A stretch of 35,634 nucleotides of DNA from Accumulibacter sp. (lineage in GTDB: Bacteria > Pseudomonadota > Gammaproteobacteria > Burkholderiales > Rhodocyclaceae): assembly GCF_023806635.1 (NCBI RefSeq), contig NZ_JAMTDQ010000013.1, forward strand, positions 1 to 35,634, given 5' to 3'. The notes beneath the pieces were generated by a model. The model was not told the DNA's origin. It did no database searches and was given only the letters and a program-made list of their open reading frames with translations. Both the position numbers and the translations under genes were made by a program. Position 1 is the first letter of the stretch, and every line of letters starts with the position of its first letter. Positions 8,114 to 16,544 of this stretch are shown here, in pieces.

Positions 8114-9085
8114 TCAGCCCTTGCCGACGCCCTTTTCGAGCTTGCCAACCATCTTCTGCAACTCGCGTTCGTCGAGCAGCCGCTTCGCTTCCTTTGGCTC
8201 GACCCAGCGCCGTTCGCGGTGGCTTTCCTCCCACTCTGTTTCCGGGATGCTCTCGGTCACTTCCATCGGGAAGACGGTGACCGCGCAGACGCCGCCCCAC
8301 TTCTTGTACTTGTAGTTGCCGATCGGTTCCTCGGCGACCCTGCCGCGCACGCCGCCTTCCTCCAGCGCCTCCTTGGCAGCTGAATCGCGCAACGAGAGTT
8401 CTTGCTCCTTGACGCCTTTCGGCACCACCCAGCGGGTGCCCTTGCGCGACGCGATCAACATGATCTCGAGCCGGCCATCGAGCAGCCGGTACGGCAGCAC
8501 CGCCGACTGGGTGAAGAAGTAATCCGGCACCGGCCCCAGGTTTGGCTCATCGGCGATATCGGTCACCGGCAGTTCGGGTACCTGGCCCGGCCGCGTCAGC
8601 GAGATCAGGCGGCCGCAGCCGCGCGTCAGGTCCGACCAGCTCTCGACCATCTCCAGCCGCGCCAGCGCCGAGGTCGGCAGCAGCTTGCCATCGTCCGGAA
8701 TCGCCAGCTGCTCGCGACTCAGGTAGGCCACCAGGTCCTCGAGCCCCGGATTGTGTCCGACGACCATCACCCGTCGTGCGCTCTTCGGACAGTCGGCAAG
8801 CGCCGCCAGCAGATCCTCGACCGGCGCGGCATAGAGCCGCTCGTCCCAGCGCACCGTCTTCAGCGGCAGACCCATCGCCTTGCAGGCGGCCACCGTCGTC
8901 GCGCGGGCGCGTTCGGCCATCGAGCTGACGACGAGATCCGGAACCAGCTTGTGATGCTTGAGCCAGGCACCCATCTTCTGGCTGCCCAATCGGCCGCGAT
9001 CGACCAGCGGCCGGTGAAAGTCCTCGTGGCCGGTACTCCAGTCGGACTTTCCGTGCCGCAATACCAGCAGTGTCTTCTCGGTCAT
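8114..9085 (-). CDS. SixA-like histidine phosphatase fused to a Nudix hydrolase
   Basis: 323 residues from ATG 9085, which follows a strong GGGAGGGGAG ribosome site. Residues 1-165 form a histidine phosphatase of the SixA kind: LVLRHGKSDWS with the phospho-accepting His11, SSMAERARATT, and VVGHNPGLEDL with His111. Residues of about 185-323 form a Nudix domain with box 224-246, GVKEQELSLRDSAAKEALEE then GGV. The usual first glutamate of the box is leucine and the usual arginine is lysine, while the metal-binding EE pair is kept. Nudix enzymes split nucleoside or other diphosphates linked to X. The pairing suggests stepwise removal of phosphate groups from one substrate, as in mycobacterial MutT1, although the domain order here is the opposite. 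The substrate is unknown. Confidence 0.85.
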   Translation of the reverse strand: MTEKTLLVLRHGKSDWSTGHEDFHRPLVDRGRLGSQKMGAWLKHHKLVPDLVVSSMAERARATTVAACKAMGLPLKTVRWDERLYAAPVEDLLAALADCPKSARRVMVVGHNPGLEDLVAYLSREQLAIPDDGKLLPTSALARLEMVESWSDLTRGCGRLISLTRPGQVPELPVTDIADEPNLGPVPDYFFTQSAVLPYRLLDGRLEIMLIASRKGTRWVVPKGVKEQELSLRDSAAKEALEEGGVRGRVAEEPIGNYKYKKWGGVCAVTVFPMEVTESIPETEWEESHRERRWVEPKEAKRLLDERELQKMVGKLEKGVGKG

Positions 9086-9192
9086 GACGCAACTCCCCTC
9101 CCGGAAAATGGTTTGACAGAAGCGACGGCAGGCGGCAGCAATCGTCTGCCAGCGCGACCCGTCACAAGCGACATGATACCGGAAGCCCGTTC

Positions 9193-9220
9193 GCCAGCGG
9201 CAGCCCGGGGGGCCGCTGGC
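9193..9220 (-). terminator. Hairpin downstream of the ABC permease
   Basis: Arms 9193-9201 (GCCAGCGGC) and 9212-9220 (GCCGCTGGC) pair perfectly over 9 bases around a 10-base loop. It begins 24 bases past the permease stop, in the leader side of the SixA-Nudix gene. There is no run of T after it, so it may be a weak terminator or an mRNA-stabilising stem. Confidence 0.4.
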
Positions 9221-9244
9221 CGCCATCCGCGCGCCGCACGGCAG

Positions 9245-11779
9245 CTAGCTGCTGCCGGCGCGCAGCGCATCGAGCGGAGCGCTCTGCAGCAGGCGGGCGG
9301 CAGCAAACCAGCCGGCCGCAGTCACCAGCAGCGCACCGCAACCAATCGCCAGTGGCAGCAGCCACAGGTCGACCGCCACCTCGAAGCGAAACACCTGCTG
9401 CGCCAGGAACTGGCCGACGGCGATCGCCGCGAGAGCGGCGATCAACCCGGCAAAGGCGCCAATGGCGGCAAACTCGGCAAGCAGCGCGCGCCGCAACTGT
9501 TCGCGCCGGGCACCCAGTGCGCGCATGACCGCCAGTTCGTAGCGCCGCTCCTCGGCTGCCGAGGCGAGCGCGGCGTAGAGGACGATGCCTCCGGCCGCGA
9601 GCGTGAACAGGAAGACGAACTGCACCGCCTTCGCCACCTGTTCCATGATCGACTGCAGTTGGCGCAGGATTGCCGCGACATCGATCACGGTCAGGTTCGG
9701 GAAATCGCGTACCAGGCGATTGACGACGTCCGCTCTCTCCATCGGCAAGTGGAAACTCGTGATCCAGCTTGCCGGCTGGCCTTCGAGAACCGCTGGTGGC
9801 GTCAGGACGAAGAAATTGACGCGCATGGTGTCCCAGTTGACCTTGCGCAAACCAACGATCTTCATGCCGATCATCTCCCCGGCGACGCCGAAGTCGATGC
9901 GATCGCCGACCACCAGCCCGAGGGTCCGCGCCAACCCCTCCTCGACCGATGCCGGCGCGTCCTGCGCCCGACCCGCGAGTTCTCCCGGCAGAAACCAGCG
10001 ACCGCCGGCGAGGCTGTTGCCGGCGGGCAGGTCCGGCCGCATCGACAGGTTGAATTCGCGCTCGACCAGTCGTTGCGCGCGATCGTCCGTGTAGTTGGCG
10101 GCGCGGACCTCGGCGCCGTTGATGCGCAGCAGGCGCCCGCGCACCATCGGCGCCAGCTCGGCCGACACCCCTTGCGCCAACAGCGCCGAGCGCACCGCCT
10201 CGACCTGTTCGGGCTGGATGTTGACGACGAAGCGGTTGGGCGCATCCGCCGGCACCGCCTGCCGCCAGGCATCGAGCAGGTCGCCACGCACCGCCGTCAG
10301 CAAGAGCAACGCCATGAAGCCGAGCGCCAGGGCGACGATCTGCACGACGCTGGCGTGCGCCCGTCGCTCGAGGCTCGCCAGCCCGTAACGCCAGCCGATC
10401 CCTGCCCCGCCGAGCGCACGGCCGCCGCTGCGCAGCGCTGCCGCCAGCCGGATGGCAACGCGCGCCGCGATGGCAAACAGCAGCATCGCCAGGCTGAAGC
10501 CGGCGAGCACCCAGGCCCCCAGCTCGACCTCGCCAGCAACCCAGAACATCAGTCCGGCAAGAGCCAGGAACCCCAACAGGTAGCCGACGACGGTACCGCC
10601 TTGCGGACTGCCGAGTTCACGGCGCAGGACGCGCAGCGTCGGCACCCGGTTGAGCTGCAGCAAGGGCGGCACGGCGAAGCCGAAGAGCAGCAGCAGACCG
10701 ACGGCGATACCCTGCAGCGCCGGCAGCGGCCCCGGCGACGGCAGCGGCGTCGCCAGTAGTTGTGCCAGCCACGCGTGCAGGGCGAAATGCGCGACGTAGC
10801 CGAGGACACATCCGCCGATGGCCGCGAGCAGGCCGAGGACGGCGAACTGGCCGAGATGCAGGCGCAGCAGCAGCGCTTGCGTCGCGCCGAGGCAGCGCAT
10901 CACGGCACAGGGATCGAGGTGGCGCTGCACGTAACGGCGAGCGGCCAGCGCCACCGCCACCGCCGCCAGTACCACCGTCAGCAGGGCCGCCAGGCCAAGG
11001 AACTTCTGCGCCCGATCGAGCGCGCTGCGGATTTCGGGGCGGCCGTTCTGCGGATCCTCGATTCGCTGCCCGCGCGCCAGCTGTCCCTCGATCTCGCGCT
11101 GGAAGCGCTTGACCAGCGGCAGATCGCCGGCCAGCAGCAGGCGGTACGCCACCCGACTGCCGACCTGCAACAGCGCCGTCGCCTGCAGATCGTCGAGATT
11201 CATCAGCAGGCGCGGTGCGACGCTGAAGAAGTTGATGCCGCGGTCGGGCTCGAGTGTCAGCACGGCGCCCACCCGCAGCGTGCTCTGTCCGACGGCGATC
11301 CGGTCGCCGATCGCTACTCCGAGTGCCGACGCCAGCCGTTCGTCGATCCAGGTCGTGCCGGGCGGCGGGATTCCCGTTGCCGGCGCATCGACTGCATTCA
11401 GCGCTGGCGCGACGCGCAGCGAACCGCGCAGTGGATAGCCGGCAGCGACAGCCTTGATTTCCGCCAGTTGCGCCCGCACGGCGTCGCCCTCGCCGTGCGT
11501 CACCATGCTCGGGAAGGTCACGGTCGCAACCTCCTGCAGGCCGAGTCCGCGCGCGCGCGCAACGACGCTCGCTGGCCACGGCTGATCGGCGGTCAACAGC
11601 AGATCGGCACCGAGCAGCTGATGCGACTCGCGATCGAGCGCCTGCCGGACCCGGTCGGCGAAGAAGCCGACCGCAGTCAGTGCGGCGACGGCCACCGCCA
11701 GCGCCGTTGCCAGCAGACGCAACTCGCCACCGCGCGCGTCGCGGCGCAGCATGCGCCAGGAGAAGGAGATCAGTTGCAC
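9245..11779 (-). CDS. FtsX-like ABC transporter permease (YbbP family)
   Basis: 844 residues from GTG 11779. The longer open frame upstream lacks family-like sequence, and MLRRDARGG at 11752 is an alternative start. The layout is that of the large YbbP-type permeases. There is an N-terminal helix (LRLLATALAVAVAALTAVGFF), a periplasmic domain, an FtsX core with helices near AALLTVVLAAVAVALAARR and LRLHLGQFAVLGLLAAIGG, a second periplasmic domain with NRFVVNIQPEQVE, and a final FtsX unit (FVFLFTLAAGGIVLYAAL, ERRYELAVMRALGARREQL). In other bacteria such permeases work with a YbbA ATPase and are linked to lipid or thioesterase (TesA) functions in the envelope. Neither partner is present beside it here. 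It probably needs an ATPase encoded elsewhere. Confidence 0.85.
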   Translation of the reverse strand: MQLISFSWRMLRRDARGGELRLLATALAVAVAALTAVGFFADRVRQALDRESHQLLGADLLLTADQPWPASVVARARGLGLQEVATVTFPSMVTHGEGDAVRAQLAEIKAVAAGYPLRGSLRVAPALNAVDAPATGIPPPGTTWIDERLASALGVAIGDRIAVGQSTLRVGAVLTLEPDRGINFFSVAPRLLMNLDDLQATALLQVGSRVAYRLLLAGDLPLVKRFQREIEGQLARGQRIEDPQNGRPEIRSALDRAQKFLGLAALLTVVLAAVAVALAARRYVQRHLDPCAVMRCLGATQALLLRLHLGQFAVLGLLAAIGGCVLGYVAHFALHAWLAQLLATPLPSPGPLPALQGIAVGLLLLFGFAVPPLLQLNRVPTLRVLRRELGSPQGGTVVGYLLGFLALAGLMFWVAGEVELGAWVLAGFSLAMLLFAIAARVAIRLAAALRSGGRALGGAGIGWRYGLASLERRAHASVVQIVALALGFMALLLLTAVRGDLLDAWRQAVPADAPNRFVVNIQPEQVEAVRSALLAQGVSAELAPMVRGRLLRINGAEVRAANYTDDRAQRLVEREFNLSMRPDLPAGNSLAGGRWFLPGELAGRAQDAPASVEEGLARTLGLVVGDRIDFGVAGEMIGMKIVGLRKVNWDTMRVNFFVLTPPAVLEGQPASWITSFHLPMERADVVNRLVRDFPNLTVIDVAAILRQLQSIMEQVAKAVQFVFLFTLAAGGIVLYAALASAAEERRYELAVMRALGARREQLRRALLAEFAAIGAFAGLIAALAAIAVGQFLAQQVFRFEVAVDLWLLPLAIGCGALLVTAAGWFAAARLLQSAPLDALRAGSS

Positions 11780-12192
11780 GGCACTGTTCTTTTCGGGCGA
11801 CCTTGAAACTGCGGCGAGCGGCCGGTGAGTGCGCGACAGATTCCTTGCGCGGGTACCCCTCTGCGCCTGCCCCAGCCGACGGCGACGGTACTGGCACGCC
11901 CGGGATTCCGCGCCACCGCGCTGCACGCCAAGCGAAACTCTGACAGTTCGAGGATACTCGAGTTCAGGGGCGCGATTGCATCACGGGCAATTCTTCTGCC
12001 TGCTACAATGATTTCGGGAGTCCGGTAGGTGAGGTCGCGCAGGAGGGGGTTCCTGCTGCGGGTTCCGGCGCCGGGCTGGAGTGGAAGAAGTGTTGCCGAA
12101 GCCGCTGCCGGCAGTGAGCCGGTCTCGCGGGAAGCGACACGGAACAGCCGCCGGATGGGTTGGCCTGGCGGACGTCTGCGGGAGGATTGGTC
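11780..12192. other. Divergent intergenic region with structured leader
   Basis: About 410 bases between the ABC permease and the PEP-CTERM gene, holding no convincing gene. A TGC-TACAAT extended -10 box lies at 12001-12009 on the plus strand without a well-spaced -35 box. If it is used, the PEP-CTERM mRNA has a leader of about 175 bases. Within it a 6-base-pair hairpin (GCAGGA 12039-12044 with TCCTGC 12051-12056) and the palindrome CTGCCGGCAG (12105-12114) are visible. It was compared by eye with cobalamin and TPP riboswitch consensus patterns and did not match. Confidence 0.4.
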
Positions 12193-12759
12193 ATGGTCAG
12201 CAAGTGGCGCCACAGCATATGCAGCATATCGTTTCTCGCGTCCGCCCTGTTGTCGGCGGCACCGGCATCGGCGGGGCTGAGTTACAGCGGGTTGTTCACC
12301 GCGCCGGGTTCCGGCGGCGACAATGGCAGTTATTACCTGGTCGGCCAGGCCGCCAGCCAGTCCTTTTCGGTACCGTGGCTGACGGAGGTGAATTCGTTGC
12401 GGCTCACGCTCAACCTGATGCCCCCCTCTCCCTGGTACTCGAACAATCTCAACGAGCCGCTCGAGTTCAGCTTCGAGCTCAACGGAACGACAGTCGGCAG
12501 TACCCGCTATCTTGCCAAGACCATGCCCGGGCAGTGGGAAGCGCGCGACCTGGACTTCGACTTCGCGCCGCTGTTCGACGCTGGCGGTGACTGGACGCTG
12601 CGCATGGTCGTGAGCCAGGCGGGCGATCCCTGCTGCGCCCCCGGCAACATCATGCTGTCTGCGAACAACCCGTTCGAGATCGCGATTCCGGAACCGAACG
12701 GGCTCGCGCTGGTCGCGCTCGGCCTCGTCGGCGCCGGTCTGTTCTACCGCCGCCGCTGA
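12193..12759 (+). CDS. PEP-CTERM sorting-domain exported protein
   Basis: 188 residues from ATG 12193, with GGGAGG a few bases before it. It opens with a signal peptide (MVSKWRHSICSISFLASALLSAAPASA). The body is a beta-rich, jelly-roll-like stretch (SYSGLFTAPG, LRLTLNLMPPSP, LEFSFELNG, WTLRMVVSQ). The C-terminus is a complete PEP-CTERM signal: IPEPNGLALVALGLVGAGLF followed by YRRR. It would be exported by Sec and then cut and anchored or released by the EpsH/exosortase system, which is not in this window. Such proteins accompany exopolysaccharide production in Rhodocyclales and similar bacteria. The specific role is unknown. Confidence 0.9.
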   Translation: MVSKWRHSICSISFLASALLSAAPASAGLSYSGLFTAPGSGGDNGSYYLVGQAASQSFSVPWLTEVNSLRLTLNLMPPSPWYSNNLNEPLEFSFELNGTTVGSTRYLAKTMPGQWEARDLDFDFAPLFDAGGDWTLRMVVSQAGDPCCAPGNIMLSANNPFEIAIPEPNGLALVALGLVGAGLFYRRR

Positions 12760-12770
12760 TCTTGCGGCGG
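12750..12770 (+). terminator. Hairpin at the PEP-CTERM stop codon
   Basis: CCGCCGC (12750-12756) and GCGGCGG (12764-12770) pair perfectly around a 7-base loop that contains the TGA stop of the PEP-CTERM gene. No T run follows. It lies between two converging genes and could slow transcripts from both directions. Confidence 0.4.
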
Positions 12771-12817
12771 ACGCGGGGCGGCCAGGGCGGATGGCGACAC
12801 CTGTCGCGTGCGCCGAC

Positions 12818-14200
12818 TCATTCGAGTTCACGCAGTCGCCGCGCCGCTTCCTCGACCCGCCGCACCGGCATCACCTCGATGCCGGCAATCGCCTGCCGCG
12901 GCCGGTTCGCCTCGGGAACCAGGGCACGCGTGAAGCCGAGTTTGGCGGCCTCACGCAGGCGCTCCTGACCGCGCGGCGCCGGCCGGATTTCGCCCGCCAG
13001 ACCAACCTCGCCGAAGACCACGAGTTTCTCCGGCAACGCCCTGCCCTTCAACGAGGAAATGATTGCCAGGAGAACGGCGAGATCGGCCGCCGGTTCGCTG
13101 ATCCGGACGCCACCGACGGCGTTGACGAAAACGTCCTGATCAAAACAGACGATGCCGGCATGGCGATGGAGAACGGCCAGCAGCATCGACAGTCGCTGCG
13201 CATCGAGTCCGACGGTCAGCCGCCGCGGGTTCCCGTGCGCCTGGTCGACCAGCGCCTGCACCTCGACGAGAAGTGGCCGCGTACCTTCCTGGGTGACCAG
13301 CACGCAGGATCCGGCGACCTCGGCTCCGTGCTGCGAGAGAAAGATCGCCGACGGGTTGCTCACTGCCTTCAGGCCGCGATCGGTCATCGCGAAGACACCG
13401 ATCTCGTTGACCGCGCCGTAGCGATTCTTCACCGCACGGATCAGGCGGAAGCTCGAATGGGTGTCGCCCTCGAAGTAGAGCACGCTGTCGACGATATGCT
13501 CGAGCACACGTGGGCCGGCAATGGCGCCTTCCTTGGTCACATGCCCGACGAGGATCACCGTGATCCCGGTCTGTTTGGCGAGCCGGGTCAGTTGCGCGGC
13601 GCATTCGCGCACCTGTGCAACCGAACCTGGTGCGGAACTCAGCTGCTCCGACCACAGCGTCTGGATCGAATCGATCACCGCCACGCGCGGTGGCGCCGAC
13701 CGCAGGGTGGCCAGGATCCGTTCCAGGTTGATCTCGGCCAGCAGCCGCAGCGTGCCGGTGGCCAGTGACAGCCGCCGCGCGCGCAGGGCAATCTGTTGTC
13801 CCGACTCCTCACCACTGACGTAGAGAACGTCCTCCCTCGCCGCCAGAGCGGCGAGTGCCTGCAGCAGCAGGGTGCTCTTGCCGATTCCCGGATCGCCACC
13901 GATCAGGATGACGCCACCGCGCACCAGGCCGCCGCCGAGGACGCGGTCGAACTCGCCGATGCCGGTGGGCAGCCGTTCCTCCTCGTGTGCCGCGATGTCG
14001 GCGAGCGTCTGCACCACGGCGCAGCCCGCCAGGGCGACGAATCGCCGCTGCCCGGCAAGTGGGGCAGCGCTGGCGATGGTCTCGACGAGCGTGTTCCACC
14101 GCCCGCAACCTGGGCACTGCCCCTGCCACTTGGCAACGCTGGCGCCGCATTCGCTGCAGCAAAACTGGCTCTTCTGCTGAGTGCCGCCGGCGCGCGTCAT
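12818..14200 (-). CDS. radA: DNA repair protein RadA
   Basis: 460 residues from ATG 14200. A longer open frame runs upstream but the family begins at the zinc finger. In order it has a C4 zinc finger (CCSECGASVAKWQGQCPGCG), a RecA-like ATPase with Walker A GGDPGIGKSTLLLQ and Walker B region VAVIDSIQTLW, the RadA-specific KNRxG motif (KNRYGAVNEIGVF), and a C-terminal Lon-protease-like domain ending LRELE. RadA drives branch migration of recombination intermediates in the cytoplasm. It lies 97 bases downstream of alr on the same strand and may be co-transcribed with it. The length and all motifs are normal. Confidence 0.97.
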   Translation of the reverse strand: MTRAGGTQQKSQFCCSECGASVAKWQGQCPGCGRWNTLVETIASAAPLAGQRRFVALAGCAVVQTLADIAAHEEERLPTGIGEFDRVLGGGLVRGGVILIGGDPGIGKSTLLLQALAALAAREDVLYVSGEESGQQIALRARRLSLATGTLRLLAEINLERILATLRSAPPRVAVIDSIQTLWSEQLSSAPGSVAQVRECAAQLTRLAKQTGITVILVGHVTKEGAIAGPRVLEHIVDSVLYFEGDTHSSFRLIRAVKNRYGAVNEIGVFAMTDRGLKAVSNPSAIFLSQHGAEVAGSCVLVTQEGTRPLLVEVQALVDQAHGNPRRLTVGLDAQRLSMLLAVLHRHAGIVCFDQDVFVNAVGGVRISEPAADLAVLLAIISSLKGRALPEKLVVFGEVGLAGEIRPAPRGQERLREAAKLGFTRALVPEANRPRQAIAGIEVMPVRRVEEAARRLRELE

Positions 14201-14297
14201 GCCCGGGGATCGCCGATCAGTCCATTGCGCGACCGGTCTGCCGCCTTGGCGACGCGCCCACTCACCAGCCATCGATCCGACAGGTCCCGTCGTTCGC

Positions 14298-15458
14298 TCA
14301 CTCGTTCCCTTCCTCGCTGCCCGCTCGCGACGACTCCTGCGCCACCTCGCCGACGCTACGCACCGGCACACGCCGGGCCAGCGCGCAGAACAGCTCGTAA
14401 CTGATCGTTCCGGCGGCCGTCGCGACCTCGTCTGCCGGCATGCCCTCGCCCCACAGCACCACCGGGCTGCCAACCCCGGCGGCGGGCAGATCGGTCAGGT
14501 CGCAGGCCAGCATGTCCATCGACACGCGCCCAAGCGTCCGCGTCCGCTGCCCATCGACGACGATCGGCGTCCCCCCCGGCGCATGCCGGGGATAGCCGTC
14601 GGCGTAACCGCAGGCAACGATGCCGACGCGGGTTGGTCGGGCGGCGACGAAGGTACCGCCATAGCCGACGCGCTCGCCGGCGGCGATCTCCTGCAGCGCG
14701 AGAATCGTGCTGCGCAGCGTCATCACCGGCCGCAGACCAAGGCTCGCCGCATCCTCGCTGGCGAAGGGACTGCCGCCGTAGAGCATGATTCCCGGCCGCA
14801 CCCAGTCGCGAGCGGTGGCAGGGTAGCGCAGGATGGCTGCCGAGTTGGCGAGCGAGACGGGCAAGGCGGCGGCCTGCGGCCAGTCGTCGAGCATGCGGGC
14901 AAAACGTTCGAGCTGCCAGCGGATGCAGGCCTCCCCACCGTCGGCGTCGGCCTCGGCGAAATGCGTCATCAGGGTCAGCCCGCCGCCGCCAGAGCACGCC
15001 AATGCGGCCAGGTGCTCCCGCGCCGCCGGCAGCTGGCCCGCCACCAGCCCGAGCCGGTTCATGCCGCTGTTCAGCTTGAGATGGATCGGCGGGCAGCGCG
15101 GCAATCGTGCCTGCCGCAGCATCTGCAACTGATCGAGGCAGTGAATGACGACGCTCAGCTCGTGCTCGCTGCAGGCCGCCAAGTCGGCGACGGTGAAGAA
15201 GCCCTCGAGCAGGAGGATCGGCTGGCGGATCCCCGCCTGACGCAGGCGCACCGCCTCGTCGATGTCGAGCAGGGCAAAGCCGTCCGCAACATCGCCGAGC
15301 GCCGCCGCGGCACGCAGCAATCCATGGCCGTAGGCGTTCGCCTTGACCACCGCCCAGGCCCGCGCAGCGGTGCCACCCCGGGCGGCCCGGCGGCGGGCGA
15401 GCAGATAGTTGTGCCGCAGCGCCGCCAGGTCGACGACTGCCTCGATCGGGCGCGGCAT
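14298..15458 (-). CDS. alr: Alanine racemase
   Basis: 386 residues from ATG 15458. It carries the PLP lysine in AVVKANAYGHG (Lys39) and the second catalytic base tyrosine in RVGYGGTF (Tyr266). It also has LKLNSGMNRLG and the C-terminal VSMDMLACDL, all standard for fold-III alanine racemases. It interconverts L- and D-alanine, supplying D-alanine for peptidoglycan in the cytoplasm. Its start codon overlaps the stop of the upstream LysR gene by one base (TGATG), implying translational coupling, and radA follows. The N-terminus begins immediately with the family pattern MPRPIEAVVDLAALRHN, so the start is secure. Confidence 0.97.
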   Translation of the reverse strand: MPRPIEAVVDLAALRHNYLLARRRAARGGTAARAWAVVKANAYGHGLLRAAAALGDVADGFALLDIDEAVRLRQAGIRQPILLLEGFFTVADLAACSEHELSVVIHCLDQLQMLRQARLPRCPPIHLKLNSGMNRLGLVAGQLPAAREHLAALACSGGGGLTLMTHFAEADADGGEACIRWQLERFARMLDDWPQAAALPVSLANSAAILRYPATARDWVRPGIMLYGGSPFASEDAASLGLRPVMTLRSTILALQEIAAGERVGYGGTFVAARPTRVGIVACGYADGYPRHAPGGTPIVVDGQRTRTLGRVSMDMLACDLTDLPAAGVGSPVVLWGEGMPADEVATAAGTISYELFCALARRVPVRSVGEVAQESSRAGSEEGNE

Positions 15459-16360
15459 CAGGCCGTCAGCTCGTGCAGCTTCGCCTTGGCAAAGTCGACG
15501 AAGGTCAGCACGACCCGGGAACGGAAGCGCTCCTTTGGGTAGACCAGCGACAGGGTCCGCCGCAACGGTGGCCGCAACGGAACGGCGATGAGACTGCCGA
15601 GTTGCCGTTCCTTCTCGAAGCTGGCGCGCGAGAGAATCGAGCAACCAAGGCCGGTGGCGACGACGCCTTTCAGCGCTTCCGGGCTGGTCAGCTCCATCAG
15701 CGTCTTCAGCTTGCCGGGATCGATGCCGCATGCGCGAAGGTAATCGTCGGTGACCTCGCGCGTTCCCGAACCCGGTTCGCGGGCGATGAAGTCGTACGCC
15801 AGCAGAGTGCGCGCATCGACCGCGGTTCGACTGGCCAGTGGGTGCGCCGGTGTGCAGACCACTTGCAGTTCATCGTCGCCACAGACCTCGCATTGCAGGG
15901 CGGGATGCGAGGTCTTCGATTCGATCAGCCCGATGTCGAGCGTATGCGCGGCGACCGCATTGTTGATCGCGTCCGAGTTGGCCACCGTCAGGCGGGCGCG
16001 GACCTGCGGATAGCGGACGTTGAACTCGCCGAGGATTGGCGGCAGCATGAACTCGGCGATCGTCGTGCTGGCACCGACCAGCAGGCTGCCGCTCATCTGC
16101 CCGGTCATTTCGGCGATGCGGATGTCGAGTTCGTTCGACAGGCCGAGAATCCGTTCGGCGTAGTCGAGGACCACCTCGCCCGCTGCTGTCAGCGAGACGC
16201 GGGCTCCTCCCCGTTCGAAGAGGCGGGTATTGAAGCGTTCCTCCAGTTGCTTGATCTGGAAGGTGACGGCCGGCTGCGTCATGTGCAGGGCCTCGCCAGC
16301 CTTGGTAAAGGAAAGATGCTTCGCCACCGCGTGGAACACCTGCAATCGACGATCAGCCAC
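15458..16360 (-). CDS. LysR-family transcriptional regulator
   Basis: 300 residues from GTG 16360, chosen because GGGGGGA precedes it and the family's helix-turn-helix begins at once (RRLQVFHAVAKHLSFTKAGE, then HMTQPAVTFQIKQLEERF). Residues of about 90-295 form the periplasmic-binding-protein-like effector domain (GSLLVGASTTIAEFMLPPIL, EPGSGTREVTDDYL). The effector is not known; the overall sequence is closest in feel to CbbR/YeiE-type regulators. It is divergent from lplT and its stop overlaps the alr start, so it may regulate its own operon with alr and the transporter across the 184-base shared control region. Confidence 0.88.
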   Translation of the reverse strand: MADRRLQVFHAVAKHLSFTKAGEALHMTQPAVTFQIKQLEERFNTRLFERGGARVSLTAAGEVVLDYAERILGLSNELDIRIAEMTGQMSGSLLVGASTTIAEFMLPPILGEFNVRYPQVRARLTVANSDAINNAVAAHTLDIGLIESKTSHPALQCEVCGDDELQVVCTPAHPLASRTAVDARTLLAYDFIAREPGSGTREVTDDYLRACGIDPGKLKTLMELTSPEALKGVVATGLGCSILSRASFEKERQLGSLIAVPLRPPLRRTLSLVYPKERFRSRVVLTFVDFAKAKLHELTA

Positions 16361-16544
16361 CCTTATCCCCCCTTTCCGCTGCAGTTCGAATTCAACCACA
16401 AAACCGCCCTGCCAGCCAGCGCGACGGACCTCCGCCCGGCAGGCGACGCAGGAAGTTGCAGCATCGCCGCGCGCAAACCGACAAAGTGCCGCCGTTCGTG
16501 GTATAAGGCCCACACACGCGGAACAGCTGCATTAATAATATCTG

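Noticed and set aside
7692-8315. A 207-residue plus-strand frame between the amidase and SixA-Nudix genes
   Set aside because: It overlaps the microprotein and the end of the SixA-Nudix gene in other frames, has no ribosome site and its product shows no coherent domain.
8402-10759. A long plus-strand open frame (785 residues) across the SixA-Nudix and permease genes
   Set aside because: It spans two well-supported minus-strand genes and the gap between them, and its product is low-complexity Gln/Arg/His-rich sequence.
12010-12192. A cobalamin or TPP riboswitch ahead of the PEP-CTERM gene
   Set aside because: Fragments such as GGTGAGG and CGGGAAG hinted at it, but the ordered conserved blocks of either class are absent.
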